Numbered from the stretch's first letter, positions 24,628 to 34,088 are shown. The stretch: 48,693 nt of DNA from JAYUHK01 sp043767025 (GCA_043767025.1 JAYUHK010000061.1:1-48693); one strand, 5' to 3'. Program-made: numbers and translations. The notes: a model not told the origin generated them from the letters alone.

Positions 24628-26880
24628 ATGAAAAATAAATCCAATGTCTGCAAAATAATCGCCTGCGTGTTAGGCATCTTGATTGGCATTGCTTCGCAAG
24701 CGTCAGCCAAACACATTATTGGTGGCGAAATGACCTACCGCTATCTAAATACCAACTCCAATGGCTCCAAAAACTGGGAGTTCAAACTGAAAATGTACCG
24801 CGATTGCAGTGACCCTTCGGGAGCGCCTTTCGATGACAACGCACCGATTAGTATTTACCAACGGATTGGAACTTCGGCATACAGCATTTTTAGCACCGCC
24901 AGCATTGGCATCAACGTGCAAGGAAGCGTGGCACCTCCTATGAACCCCTGCGTAGTGATACCGCCCGGCGTTTGCGTAGAGCGAGCCGAATACGTTTTTA
25001 CCCGAACACTCCCCTACAACGCCGACGGATACACCATCTCTTATCAACGTTGTTGCCGAAACAACAATATAACGAACTTGGTCAATCCAGGCGAACAAGG
25101 TGCTACTTTCACAATAGACTTATCCGGCTTGGCGCAACAAGGAAATAACAGTTCTCCTGTATTCAAAAATTTTCCCCCAACCGTTATTTGTGCTAAAGAA
25201 CGCATCAACTTTGACCACTCCGCTTCCGACGCGGACGGCGACCAAATTGTATATGAACTTTGCTCTCCGCTACAAGGCGGCGGAATGACTGGCGGCGGAA
25301 ATTGCAACGCCGTGACTCCCAACCCTGCCTGCCCGCCTCCTTACGACAACGTGGTCTATAAAGTACCGACCTACTCCGCCGTCAATCCTATCGGCGGAAA
25401 TCCGCAAATAGGTATTGACGCTAACACAGGCGCAATAACAGGCGAACCGCAAAATATTGGTCAATATGTGGTCGGGGTTTGTATGTCCGAATACCGCAAC
25501 GGCGTTTTATTGAGCGTCGTGCGTCGTGATTTTCAGTTCAACGTTACCAACTGTCAAGCGATTACTGCAAAAATAAAGTCAGACAAAATCATCGGGGAAA
25601 AAGAATTTTTAATCAAATCCTGCGGAAGCAATAGCATTCTCTTCATCAACGAGAGTTCTACACAGCTCGTAACTGGCTACCTTTGGACATTCAAAATCAA
25701 CGGGAAAGATACAACTTATACCACTCGCGACGCGTCGCATACTTTTCCGGGTGTAGGGACTTACTTTGGCTCTTTGATACTCAATCCGGGAACGATTTGT
25801 TCCGATACTGCATTGATTTATATAGATATTTTTCCAAAAGTTACCTCAAATTTTAGCTTCAAGTACGATACCTGTGTTGCAGGTCCTGTGGTATTCACCG
25901 ATTTATCCAACTCTTTGAGCGGACCTATCCAAAGCTGGGAATGGGCATTTGCAGACACCATAACATCGCAAGTACGAAATCCTATACACCTCTACCAGAA
26001 TCCGGGTAACTTCCCTGTGATGCTCAAAGTGACGGATAAAAACGAATGTTCGGATAGTACGACCAAAAGTTTGAAATGGTTTCCCGTGCCGCCCGCTTTG
26101 ATTATCGAACCCAGTACTTTCATCGGCTGCCAGCCAGCAAGTATATTTTTCAATAATCTATCTTCGCCGATTGATACGACCTATAATATAGTGTGGAATT
26201 TTGGCGACGGCAAAACAAGCAATAAGATAAGCCCGACCCATGTGTATGACACAACGGGCGTTTTCGATATTTCAATTTTTGTGACATCGCCAATCGGCTG
26301 TAAAACCGATACTTTTTTCCAAAAATACATCAAAGTCGAGCCTTCGCCGACAGCGAATTTTGTTTACTCGCCCCTCAACCCAAGTAATTTTCAACCTAAA
26401 ATAGATTTTATTGATAAATCTACAGGAGCCAACCAATGGTATTGGAGGTTCGATACTACGGGAGTTCGGTTTTCAAGGCTACAAAATCCGTCTTTCACTT
26501 TCCGTGACACTGGGCTTCAAACCGTCCAACTTATCGTCACACACCCGCAAGGTTGTAAGGATACTTTGACCAGAATTATTGATGTGATGCCCAAAATCAC
26601 CTACTATATTCCAGACGCATTTACGCCGAACAACGACAATAAAAATGAATTTTTTATGGGAGAGGGAATTTTGGAGGGTATCAAAAACTTCAAGATGCTC
26701 GTATGGAATCGTTGGGGAGAGCAAATTTTTGAGAGCAATAAACCAGATTTTGGTTGGAATGGAAAGAAAAATAATGCTGGCGCAGACGCTCCCGAAGGTG
26801 TGTATGTTTATACCATTTCGTTCATCGGACCTCGCGAAAAAACATTTACTTATCAAGGATATGTGACACTACTTCGGTAG
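24628..26880 (+). CDS. Secreted PKD-repeat protein with type B (CHU_C) sorting domain
   Basis: A 750-residue surface or secreted protein. A signal peptide is followed by an N-terminal domain beginning HIIGGEMTYRYL, with paired cysteines (CCR, CVVIPPGVC), seen in many large surface proteins of the phylum. PKD-like repeats follow at about 340-590, visible as WTF, WEWAF and WNFGDGKTS with THVY and IHLY. The last 90 residues (YYIPDAFTPNNDNKNEFF, then NRWGEQIFES and APEGVYVYTI) are the gliding-motility-associated CHU_C type B signal, so it depends on the type IX system and probably a PorP/SprF partner. No catalytic site is seen. An adhesin or structural role is likely but not shown. Confidence 0.87.
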   Translation: MKNKSNVCKIIACVLGILIGIASQASAKHIIGGEMTYRYLNTNSNGSKNWEFKLKMYRDCSDPSGAPFDDNAPISIYQRIGTSAYSIFSTASIGINVQGSVAPPMNPCVVIPPGVCVERAEYVFTRTLPYNADGYTISYQRCCRNNNITNLVNPGEQGATFTIDLSGLAQQGNNSSPVFKNFPPTVICAKERINFDHSASDADGDQIVYELCSPLQGGGMTGGGNCNAVTPNPACPPPYDNVVYKVPTYSAVNPIGGNPQIGIDANTGAITGEPQNIGQYVVGVCMSEYRNGVLLSVVRRDFQFNVTNCQAITAKIKSDKIIGEKEFLIKSCGSNSILFINESSTQLVTGYLWTFKINGKDTTYTTRDASHTFPGVGTYFGSLILNPGTICSDTALIYIDIFPKVTSNFSFKYDTCVAGPVVFTDLSNSLSGPIQSWEWAFADTITSQVRNPIHLYQNPGNFPVMLKVTDKNECSDSTTKSLKWFPVPPALIIEPSTFIGCQPASIFFNNLSSPIDTTYNIVWNFGDGKTSNKISPTHVYDTTGVFDISIFVTSPIGCKTDTFFQKYIKVEPSPTANFVYSPLNPSNFQPKIDFIDKSTGANQWYWRFDTTGVRFSRLQNPSFTFRDTGLQTVQLIVTHPQGCKDTLTRIIDVMPKITYYIPDAFTPNNDNKNEFFMGEGILEGIKNFKMLVWNRWGEQIFESNKPDFGWNGKKNNAGADAPEGVYVYTISFIGPREKTFTYQGYVTLLR

Positions 26881-26909
26881 TATTTTTGTAAAAAATAAAT
26901 AGAAAATTG

Positions 26910-28028
26910 ATGCAAATGACTGCAAGCGAAACTCCAAGCAGACAAAAATTAAAACTGAATCTTACAACTTCTGACGACGACGCGCGACCAGTATTTGTGA
27001 CGGGAAATTTTAACAACTGGTCTGCGGGTAATCCGCAATACCAAATGACCAGAATTGGGCAGGGAAAATACGAGTATTATTTTCCTGAAAATATGTCCCT
27101 CCCAACTCCATTAGAATACAAATATTTGAAAGGCTCTTGGGACGATGCAGAATTAGACGAATACGGAAATGCCGCAGAAAACCGAGTGCGCCTCCGTGCA
27201 GCTGGCTCCGGGCGCGACCAAGTGAACCGATGGAAAAAAGCGGGCAAAGGCTACGAAGCCTCTTTTTTACCCATCATTGAGGTCGTTTCAGAGCAATTTG
27301 AAATGCCACAGTTGGGAAAAAAACGACGTGTCGGCGTACTATTACCATTCGATTATTATCAGAATCCAAAGAAAACATATCCCGTTTTGTACCTTCACGA
27401 CGGACAAAATTTGTTTGAAGACGACGCGCCTTACGGCACTTGGGGATTGGACAAACGCCTCTCGGTAATGTCCGAAAAAGGCGTGGGCGACCTCATCGTA
27501 GTCGCTATCGATCACGGCGGAGCGGAAAGAATCAATGAATTTTCGCCACCGACTGTCACCAGAACCAAATTCGGAGAAAGCGAAGGAATGCAGTACGTCC
27601 ATTTTATGACTGACACCCTAAAACCCTACATAGACGCAAACTATCGAAGCAAGTCGGAGCGCAACTTTACAGGCATTGGCGGCAGTTCGATGGGCGGATT
27701 GATTAGTATTTATGCAGGTTTGATGCGTCCTGATGTGTATGGCAAACTCATGATTTTTTCGCCATCGCTGTGGTTGAGTCCAAAGATATATTTTGAATCC
27801 ATCAAATTTGCCAGCCCATTTGACCTAAAAATCTATCTGTACGCTGGTGGCAAAGAAAGCGAAAATATGGTGCCGAGCGCAAAACGCCTCAAAGGAATAC
27901 TCGAAAGACAAGGTATCAACGGGAGTACTGTCCAATTTAAACTATCTATCGACCCTCGCGGGCGACACAATGAGCAGCGTTGGGGCGTAGAATTTCCGAA
28001 AGCCACCAAATGGCTTTTTTTTGAGTAA
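26910..28028 (+). CDS. Alpha/beta-hydrolase esterase with N-terminal CBM48-like domain
   Basis: A 372-residue protein with two parts. Residues 14-110 resemble the glycogen-binding-like (CBM48/E-set) fold, with VFVTGNFNNWS and YKYLKGSWDDAELDEYGN. Residues 120-372 are an esterase D/Fes-like alpha/beta hydrolase, with YLHDGQNLF, the nucleophile S260 in GGSSMGG, and a C-terminal His in RGRHNEQRW. Proteins of this layout hydrolyse esters such as siderophore or acyl-sugar esters. There is no signal peptide, so it is cytoplasmic. The start ATG 26910 is taken; a TTG one codon upstream is also open. It is not tightly coupled to its neighbours. Confidence 0.83.
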   Translation: MQMTASETPSRQKLKLNLTTSDDDARPVFVTGNFNNWSAGNPQYQMTRIGQGKYEYYFPENMSLPTPLEYKYLKGSWDDAELDEYGNAAENRVRLRAAGSGRDQVNRWKKAGKGYEASFLPIIEVVSEQFEMPQLGKKRRVGVLLPFDYYQNPKKTYPVLYLHDGQNLFEDDAPYGTWGLDKRLSVMSEKGVGDLIVVAIDHGGAERINEFSPPTVTRTKFGESEGMQYVHFMTDTLKPYIDANYRSKSERNFTGIGGSSMGGLISIYAGLMRPDVYGKLMIFSPSLWLSPKIYFESIKFASPFDLKIYLYAGGKESENMVPSAKRLKGILERQGINGSTVQFKLSIDPRGRHNEQRWGVEFPKATKWLFFE

Positions 28029-28057
28029 ATAAAAGGCGAAAATTTCAAAAAAAAGTT

Positions 28058-28065
28058 TAACTTTG
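28058..28065 (+). promoter_or_regulatory. Candidate -7 box of the leucyl aminopeptidase gene
   Basis: TAACTTTG matches TAnnTTTG, 52 bp before the ATG at 28118. A -33 box at proper spacing is not evident. Confidence 0.4.
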
Positions 28066-28117
28066 CCCCACTTCAAGACATATCAACCTTATTTTTTCAT
28101 TGCCTTACTTACTGGAA

Positions 28118-29596
28118 ATGACCGTTACTTTATTAACCGCCCAAAAACACTCCGCTGCTCCGACACTCATAATTCCGTTGATAAAAAATATGGATTTGGC
28201 TGCTAAATTAGCCGAAATTTGTACCTTTTGTGACTTGAATTTTGAAAGTGTTTCAAAAGATTTTAGAGCAGAATTTAAAGAAAATTTAGTGTTTTATGCT
28301 CCAAACGGAAATAAAATTTACTTGCTCGGTTTGGGTGTAGTAGCAGGATTCGCAGAAACGCAAGCGGCTTTTCGGAGTCTTATTTTTCAACAAAAAGCGA
28401 GGCTTTCCGAACACGTTGCACTTATTTTTAATCACCAACAATTTAGTCCAGAGCAAGAAACAATTTGCGCAGAAGCCGCTCTCAACGGAACACTTTTGGG
28501 AAGATACGATATTGGTTTGTTCAAGACAGAAAAAAATGGCACTCATAACTTGTTCCAACAAAACACTGCAAAGTTAGATATTCATAGCGATAGTATTTCT
28601 CAAAAAATAATTGATAAAGTTGAAATAATTGCCAATACGCAAGCCCAAATATTGACCCTAATGAACTCCCCTGCCAACAAAGTAACGCCGCAAACTTTGG
28701 GCGATTGGGCGAAAAAATCAGGCGAAACTAACGGCTTTTCAGTAGAAGTAATGGACTTGAAGACCATTACCGAAAAGGGCTTGTTCGCCCTGCTCGCCGT
28801 CAATCAAGGCTCCGAACTCGAACCCACTTTTATCGTAATGGAATATCTGCCCAAGACAGACAAAAAATTAAAAAAAATTGGATTAATTGGCAAAGGTGTG
28901 ACATTCGATACGGGAGGTATTTCGCTAAAAGACTCTGCGGGTATGCACTACATGAAAAGTGATATGGGAGGAGCGGCTGCCGTATTAGGGACGATGCAAG
29001 TAGCTGCAAAATTACAACTTCCTGTCCATTTGGTGGCTGCGATACCCGCTACCGAAAATTGTGTGGACGGAAAAAGTGTCAAACCCGGTGACATTATCGG
29101 CTCTTATCTCGGAAAAACAATCGAAGTCATCGACACAGATGCCGAAGGGCGACTGATTTTAGCCGATGGACTGGCGTATATCAATAAAAACTTTCAGCCC
29201 GATGTCCTTATTGACCTCGCTACTCTTACGGGCAGCGTAATCCGAACTCTGGGCTACGCGGCGGCTGGACTTTTTACCAACAACGACGAACTCGCTCGCC
29301 AACTGACCCAAGTAGGCGACCAATGCGGCGAGCGACTTTGGCGGCTTCCACTTTGGGATTCTTATTTGGACGACATCAAATCCGACGTGGCGGACTTGCG
29401 AAATTTTAGCGGAAAACCAACCGCAGGAGCTATTTCAGCCGCAAAATTTTTGGAAGTTTTTACCGAAAAACATACCGCTTGGGCGCATCTTGACATCGCT
29501 GGTACTGCTTTTGGAGATTCCGAATTTTCTTCTCAAAAAAGTGCTACCGCTTACGGCATCCGCTTATTGACAGAATATTTGAGTGCTTTGGAATAA
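28118..29596 (+). CDS. Leucyl aminopeptidase (M17)
   Basis: A 492-residue cytosolic M17 metallopeptidase that removes N-terminal residues from peptides, active as a hexamer with two metal ions. The C-terminal catalytic domain starts near 185. Metal ligands are K259 and D264 in GKGVTFDTGG, D282 in SDMGGAAAVL, and D341 and E343 in DTDAEGRLILADGL, where the first residue is D instead of the usual N of the PROSITE signature. R345 is the bicarbonate-binding arginine. The start at 28118 gives a normal N-terminus; a longer frame from a TTG at 28100 is possible. No partner genes are linked. Confidence 0.9.
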   Translation: MTVTLLTAQKHSAAPTLIIPLIKNMDLAAKLAEICTFCDLNFESVSKDFRAEFKENLVFYAPNGNKIYLLGLGVVAGFAETQAAFRSLIFQQKARLSEHVALIFNHQQFSPEQETICAEAALNGTLLGRYDIGLFKTEKNGTHNLFQQNTAKLDIHSDSISQKIIDKVEIIANTQAQILTLMNSPANKVTPQTLGDWAKKSGETNGFSVEVMDLKTITEKGLFALLAVNQGSELEPTFIVMEYLPKTDKKLKKIGLIGKGVTFDTGGISLKDSAGMHYMKSDMGGAAAVLGTMQVAAKLQLPVHLVAAIPATENCVDGKSVKPGDIIGSYLGKTIEVIDTDAEGRLILADGLAYINKNFQPDVLIDLATLTGSVIRTLGYAAAGLFTNNDELARQLTQVGDQCGERLWRLPLWDSYLDDIKSDVADLRNFSGKPTAGAISAAKFLEVFTEKHTAWAHLDIAGTAFGDSEFSSQKSATAYGIRLLTEYLSALE

Positions 29597-29739
29597 AGAA
29601 CAAAAATTGGGTAATCTATTTTAGACGCGTTCCTTATCTACGTTTCATCACAATAAAATCACGATAATTTTTAATTGAGTTCTTAAATACTTGTCCGCAA
29701 TTACTTTCGTTTAAAAATCCCGAAGATATTAAATGTTTA

Positions 29740-29945
29740 TAAAAGACAAATGCCCTATATCTGCGACCCCTTCGGGGTCGGACGCGATGTACTATATATT
29801 TTTCTATAAATATTTGATGCCGATGGCATCAGCTTGCAAAACTATTTTTTTACTTTGCCAAAATAAGTTGCCCGTAGCGAGTATTTGGCTAATACCAACA
29901 TCAAATATTATCCATTGTCCGACAGCTAAAGCAGTCGGCTTTTAA
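29740..29945. repeat. Four-hairpin intergenic element
   Basis: In order: CGACCCC-TTC-GGGGTCG (29764-29780), GATGCC-GAT-GGCATC (29816-29830), GCCAAA...TTTGGC (29857-29889) and CCGACAGC-TAAA-GCAGTCGG (29919-29938, one A-A mismatch). Regular spacing and GC-rich stems in an AT-rich gap suggest a structured dispersed element or a transcribed RNA. From memory, hairpins of this kind recur between genes in several Bacteroidota genomes; this was not checked here. Confidence 0.5.
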
Positions 29946-29965
29946 TGAAAACTAAATATGTTCGG

Positions 29966-30069
29966 GTTCTTACACTTAAATAGATGATATTTAATATTCG
30001 ACATAATTCGTTGATTTTCAATAGTTTATGATGACTCAAAATTAAAAACTAAAAATTTATAACTACTTA
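29966..30069 (-). repeat. 104-bp inverted repeat, copy 1
   Basis: The reverse complement matches 37918-38021 over 104 bp with about six differences. It ends two bases before the ppk2 start codon, so it forms the whole near leader of that gene. A short palindrome (ATTGA-AAA-TCAAT on the strand of copy 2) lies inside. No open frame and no terminal inverted repeats are seen. Confidence 0.85.
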
Positions 30070-30071
30070 AA

Positions 30072-30815
30072 ATGATAAAATTAACCGATATTAAAACGGT
30101 CGCTCCCGAAAACATTGATAAAAGCGAAATAAAAGATAAGACAGAAAAACTATCTCAAAAAATAGCTGATTTGCAATATAAATTATATGCAGAAGGCAAA
30201 AAAAGCATACTTTTAATTTTGCAAGGTATGGACGCAAGCGGCAAAGACGGCGTAGCGATGAGTATGTTCGGCAAATGTCATCCGGGCGGCGTGACCGTTC
30301 ACTCATTCAAGCGACCGACAGAAATCGAAACTTCGCATGATTTTTTGTGGCGCGTCCATCAAATAGCACCGCCCAAAGGAATGATTCATCTTTTCAATAG
30401 AAGCCACTACGAAGATGTGTTGATTCAGCGCGTCCATAAGTGGATTGATGAGGAACGGGTAGAAAAACGCTTCGCTGCGATTAATGCCTTCGAAGATTTG
30501 TTACAGTTTGATAATCAAACTGTTGTGTTAAAATTCTTTTTAAATATTTCAAAAGAAAGACAAAAAGAAAAACTGCAAGAGCGGATTGATACTCCTGAAA
30601 AAAACTGGAAACACAACGACGGCGATTGGAAAGAACGCGAGCTTTGGGACGATTATATGCGCTGCTATGAAGATGTGCTAAATCGCTGCGACAAAGTGCC
30701 TTGGCACATCGTCCCCGCCGACCAACAATGGTACAGAGATTATGTGGCGACCAAAATTATCCACGACACTCTGGTAGAGTTGGATTGTCAGTATCCGTTA
30801 CTCGAAAAAAAATAA
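30072..30815 (+). CDS. ppk2: Polyphosphate kinase 2 family protein
   Basis: A 247-residue PPK2-family phosphotransferase that moves phosphate between polyphosphate and nucleotides. Walker A is G52-MDASGKD-G60, Walker B is HLFNRSHYEDVL, and the lid module is RIDTPEKNWKHNDGDWKERELW. The single-domain length and PEKNWK lid fit the class I-III short enzymes that phosphorylate AMP or ADP; which nucleotide cannot be told. It is followed three bases after the stop by an S4-domain gene, so the two form an operon. Its leader is a copy of the 104-bp repeat. Confidence 0.9.
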   Translation: MIKLTDIKTVAPENIDKSEIKDKTEKLSQKIADLQYKLYAEGKKSILLILQGMDASGKDGVAMSMFGKCHPGGVTVHSFKRPTEIETSHDFLWRVHQIAPPKGMIHLFNRSHYEDVLIQRVHKWIDEERVEKRFAAINAFEDLLQFDNQTVVLKFFLNISKERQKEKLQERIDTPEKNWKHNDGDWKERELWDDYMRCYEDVLNRCDKVPWHIVPADQQWYRDYVATKIIHDTLVELDCQYPLLEKK

Positions 30816-30818
30816 AGT

Positions 30819-31205
30819 ATGGCGAGCGAAAAAATAAGGATTGATAAATGGCTGTGGAGTGTCCGAATTTATAAAACTCGGACGCTGGCGGCAGAAGAAA
30901 TTAAATCTGGAAAAGTAAAAATTAGTGACATCAACGCTAAACCTGCTGCAATGGTGCAAGTCGGCGACTTGGTAACGGTCAAAAAAAGCGGTTTCGTGAT
31001 GACTTACAAGGTCATCGAGTTACTTGAAAAACGAGTTTCTGCTCCTTTGGCGGCAGTGGCTTACGAAGATTTGACTCCGCAGGACGAATTGGACAAGTAC
31101 AAAAATTGGTTTTCGGGCAAAACGGGCGTAGAAATCCGCGAGCGCGGTACGGGTCGCCCGACCAAAAAAGACCGCCGCGAAATTGATGATTTTAAAGAAT
31201 TTTAA
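30819..31205 (+). CDS. S4-domain RNA-binding protein (Hsp15-like)
   Basis: A 128-residue protein with an S4 domain at 5-70 (RIDKWLWSVRIYKTRTLAAE, KVKISDINAKPAAMVQVGD), as in Hsp15/HslR. In Escherichia coli that protein binds free 50S subunits that carry a stalled nascent chain. The C-terminal half is basic and ends GTGRPTKKDRREIDDFKEF, a common feature of the group. It is translationally close to ppk2. A stress-related role would suit both but is inference. Confidence 0.88.
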   Translation: MASEKIRIDKWLWSVRIYKTRTLAAEEIKSGKVKISDINAKPAAMVQVGDLVTVKKSGFVMTYKVIELLEKRVSAPLAAVAYEDLTPQDELDKYKNWFSGKTGVEIRERGTGRPTKKDRREIDDFKEF

Positions 31206-31222
31206 TCAACGAGAGCGTCAAG

Positions 31223-31256
31223 AAAATTAAGTACTTTATTTTTTCTTCATTCCTAA
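31223..31256 (+). promoter_or_regulatory. 34-bp box shared with the NUDIX upstream region
   Basis: Matches 9938-9905 (minus strand) at 33 of 34 positions and has the same direction relative to its downstream gene. It ends 14 bp before the start of the SGNH hydrolase. Here the sequence after the box is TAAAAATA rather than TAATTTTG, so the -7 box of the other copy is not conserved. Confidence 0.55.
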
Positions 31257-31270
31257 AAATAAAAAATCCA

Positions 31271-31954
31271 ATGAATTACTTTTTGACTTCGTGGCTTGTT
31301 TTTAGCCTCACTTTTCCTTTTGTCAGCTTCGCCAATACCGCCAATCCACCGAAAAAGAAAGTGTTGTTTTTTGGGGATTCTATTACCGAAGGAGCGGTCT
31401 ATCCCAACGGTTATGTTGCGCTGCTGGCGGATAGTCTGGCAAAAAATGGCAAAAAAGACAATTTCGAGCTGCTGGGCGCAGGCGTGAGTGGCAATAAAAT
31501 ATACGACCTTTATTTGCGTTTGGAGGACGATGTGCTGGCGAAAAAACCCGACGTAGTGGTTATTTTCATCGGCATCAACGATGTTTGGCATCGAGCATGG
31601 GGGACGGGAACCGATGCCGATAAGTTTATAAAATTTTACGCCGCTATTATCAAAAAACTCCAACTTATTTCGGCAAAAGTAATCCTTTGCACGCCGACCG
31701 TAATTGGGGAGCGGACTGATTTTTCTAACCAAATGGACGGCGATTTGAATTTTTTTGCGCAGCAAATACGAAATCTGGCAGCTCAAAACAAACTTCCGCT
31801 CTGCGACCTCCGCAAAGCATTTTTAGACTACAACCTCGCCAACAATCCGACCAATCAAGAATCCAATATCCTGACTTCGGACCGCGTCCATCTCAACCTA
31901 AAAGGCAATCAATTAGTAGCCAACGCTTTGTATCCGATGCTTTTTGGGGAATAA
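31271..31954 (+). CDS. Secreted SGNH/GDSL-family hydrolase
   Basis: A 227-residue esterase-fold protein with a signal peptide (MNYFLTSWLVFSLTFPFVSFA). The four SGNH blocks are present: FFGDSITEG (S37), GVSGNKIYDL (G74), FIGINDVWH (N103) and SDRVHLN (D204, H207). The family removes acyl groups from lipids or acetyl groups from carbohydrates; the closeness of GIND and DRVHLN to acetylxylan-esterase-like proteins is suggestive only. It stands alone between the ppk2 operon and the convergent groEL. Confidence 0.9.
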   Translation: MNYFLTSWLVFSLTFPFVSFANTANPPKKKVLFFGDSITEGAVYPNGYVALLADSLAKNGKKDNFELLGAGVSGNKIYDLYLRLEDDVLAKKPDVVVIFIGINDVWHRAWGTGTDADKFIKFYAAIIKKLQLISAKVILCTPTVIGERTDFSNQMDGDLNFFAQQIRNLAAQNKLPLCDLRKAFLDYNLANNPTNQESNILTSDRVHLNLKGNQLVANALYPMLFGE

Positions 31955-31983
31955 AAAAACATTAGCAAAGTAAAACAAAAAAA

Positions 31984-32018
31984 AAATCCCCACTCGCTGC
32001 CGAGTGGGGATTTTTTTT
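31984..32018. terminator. Bidirectional terminator between the SGNH hydrolase gene and groEL
   Basis: Stem AAATCCCCACTCG with its complement around CTGC, with an A-run before and a T-run after, so it works for both converging transcripts. Confidence 0.88.
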
Positions 32019-32019
32019 A

Positions 32020-33654
32020 TTACATCATGCCGCCCATGCCGCCGCCCATCGGCGCGTGGCTGTGTGGCTCTTCTGATTTCGGCTTGTCGCTGATGACACA
32101 CTCCGTAGTGAGTACCATTCCTGCGATAGACGATGCGTTTTCGAGTGCGATGCGCGTCACTTTGGTAGGGTCTATTACGCCCGCTTTCTTCAAATCCTCA
32201 TACACTTCCGTGCGAGCATTGAAGCCAAAAGAGCCTTTGCCTTCTTTCACTTTCAAAGCGACTACCGAACCTTCTACGCCCGCGTTTTCGGCGATGCGGC
32301 GAAGTGGTGCTTCGAGCGACGTGCGGACGATGTCAATGCCAGTATTTTCGTCGGCGTTGATTCCTTTGAGGTCTTTGAGCGCTTCGATGGCGCGCACCAA
32401 TGCGACACCGCCGCCGGCTACGATTCCTTCTTCCACCGCTGCACGAGTAGCGTGCAGTGCGTCATCTACGCGGTCTTTTTTTTCTTTCATCTCCACTTCT
32501 GTAGCTGCTCCGACATACAAAACGGCTACACCGCCAGCCAATTTAGCCAAGCGTTCTTGAAGTTTTTCTTTGTCGTAGTCGCTGGTGGTAGTGTCTATTT
32601 GTTGCTTGATTTGTCCGATTCTCGATTTGATGTCGTCGGCGTTGCCTTTTCCATTCACGATGGTCGTATTATCTTTATCCACACTGATTTTTTCAGCTTG
32701 CCCCAAGTGGCTAATCTCTGCGTTTTCGAGTTTGTAGCCTTTTTCTTCCGTGATTACGGTTCCGCCTGTCAAAATGGCAATATCTTCCAACATTGCTTTT
32801 CTGCGGTCGCCGAAGCCCGGAGCTTTTACTGCTACGATTTTGAGATTGGCGCGAAGGCGATTGACGACCAACACTCCAAGTGCCTGACTGTCAACGTCTT
32901 CTGCAATAATCAACAACGGGCGACCCGTTCCGATTGCTTTCTCCAAAATCGGCAACATTTCCTGCATATTGCTGATTTTTTTGTCGTAAATCAAAATCAA
33001 CGGATTCTCGTACTCACTGATCATATTTTCAGCATTAGTGACGAAATAAGGCGACAAATAACCTCTGTCGAACTGCATACCGATGACCTCTTCTACATAA
33101 GTGTCTGTTCCTTTTGCTTCTTCGACCGTGATAACGCCGTCTTTTGTGACGCGCTTCATAGCATCGGCAATCAAAGAACCGATAGAATCATCGTTGTTGG
33201 CAGAGATAGACGCGACCTGTTTGATTTTTTCAAAATCATTTCCGATTACTTCGGATTGTGCCTTCAAGTCGGTGATAGCAACTTTTACCGCCTTGTCTAT
33301 TCCGCGCTTCAAATCCATTGGGTTTGCGCCTGCGGCAACGTTTTTCATACCCGCTTTTACCATCGCTTGAGCGAGGACAGTGGCGGTGGTAGTACCATCT
33401 CCGGCTGCGTCGGCAGTCTTGGAAGCTACCTCTTTGACCATTTGCGCGCCCATGTTGGCGACTGGGTCTTCGAGTTCGATTTCTTTCGCCACGGTGACAC
33501 CATCTTTGGTGACAATCGGTGCGCCAAAACTTTTTTGGATAACTACGTTTCTACCTTTTGGTCCGAGTGTGACGGCGACGGCATTCGCCAAAGCGTCAAT
33601 GCCCGCTTTCAGCTGTTCTCTGGCATCTGTATGGAAGCTAATTTCTTTAGCCAT
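32020..33654 (-). CDS. groEL: Chaperonin GroEL
   Basis: A 544-residue Cpn60 chaperonin that refolds proteins with GroES and ATP. It has the usual start AKEISFHTDAREQLKAGIDAL, the ATP-binding DGTTTATVLAQAM, the signature AAVEEGIVAGGGVAL and the C-terminal Gly-Met tail GGGMGGMM. Nothing is missing. It follows groES with a 65-bp gap on the same strand and ends at a strong terminator. Confidence 0.98.
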   Translation of the reverse strand: MAKEISFHTDAREQLKAGIDALANAVAVTLGPKGRNVVIQKSFGAPIVTKDGVTVAKEIELEDPVANMGAQMVKEVASKTADAAGDGTTTATVLAQAMVKAGMKNVAAGANPMDLKRGIDKAVKVAITDLKAQSEVIGNDFEKIKQVASISANNDDSIGSLIADAMKRVTKDGVITVEEAKGTDTYVEEVIGMQFDRGYLSPYFVTNAENMISEYENPLILIYDKKISNMQEMLPILEKAIGTGRPLLIIAEDVDSQALGVLVVNRLRANLKIVAVKAPGFGDRRKAMLEDIAILTGGTVITEEKGYKLENAEISHLGQAEKISVDKDNTTIVNGKGNADDIKSRIGQIKQQIDTTTSDYDKEKLQERLAKLAGGVAVLYVGAATEVEMKEKKDRVDDALHATRAAVEEGIVAGGGVALVRAIEALKDLKGINADENTGIDIVRTSLEAPLRRIAENAGVEGSVVALKVKEGKGSFGFNARTEVYEDLKKAGVIDPTKVTRIALENASSIAGMVLTTECVISDKPKSEEPHSHAPMGGGMGGMM

Positions 33655-33719
33655 GGTTGGTTTGAATTAATTTTTAAGTTAAAAAAATGAAATAACAATG
33701 TTTTTGTGGGGAAATAAAT

Positions 33720-33983
33720 TTACAAAATTACCAAAATATCGTCTTCACGCATGATGAGGTAATCGTGACCTTCGTGCTGAAGTTCTTGACCTGCATACTT
33801 GCCATACAAGACGATATCGCCCACGCTTACTGTCATAGGGCTGTCTGTTTTTCCGGGACCGACAGCTACGACTTCGCCGCGCTGTGGCTTTTCTTTTGCT
33901 GTGTCGGGAATGATAAGTCCGCCTTTGGTTTTTTCTTCAGCCGGAGCTGGTTTTACTACTACTCTATCGTTTATCGGCTTCAT
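33720..33983 (-). CDS. groES: Co-chaperonin GroES
   Basis: An 87-residue heptameric lid for GroEL. The mobile loop EEKTKGGLIIPDTAKEKPQ and the ends PINDRVVVKP and IMREDDILVIL are standard. It is first in the groES-groEL operon. No CIRCE element is seen upstream; a TATATTTG box (34096-34089, minus strand) is the best promoter candidate, with a leader of about 100 bases. Confidence 0.97.
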   Translation of the reverse strand: MKPINDRVVVKPAPAEEKTKGGLIIPDTAKEKPQRGEVVAVGPGKTDSPMTVSVGDIVLYGKYAGQELQHEGHDYLIMREDDILVIL

Positions 33984-34088
33984 AGTTACTTGAATGTTAA
34001 AAAATTGGTATTAAAAATTTATGATGAATGAATACAATACAACAAACAGTAATAATGCCAATCCGTTTTTCCTGACAAAATTTCAGTC

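Larger units (their letters stand above)
29597..30071. other. Hairpin-rich intergenic block before ppk2
   Basis: A 475-bp gap in three parts. 29597-29650 holds a pyrimidine-rich stretch loosely like 10030-10076. 29740-29945 holds four hairpins in a row. 29966-30069 is one copy of the 104-bp inverted repeat. A 70-codon frame (29733-29945) spans the hairpins but has no start context or protein-like character, so it is not called a gene. Confidence 0.6.

Noticed and set aside
29733..29945. 70-codon frame across the hairpins before ppk2
   Set aside because: The frame covers four RNA-like stems, lacks a leader and has no protein-like pattern; the structure is the more likely reason for its conservation, if any.
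32452..33690. 412-codon plus-strand frame
   Set aside because: It is antisense to groEL, with a composition explained by the complement of a conserved gene and no recognisable domain.
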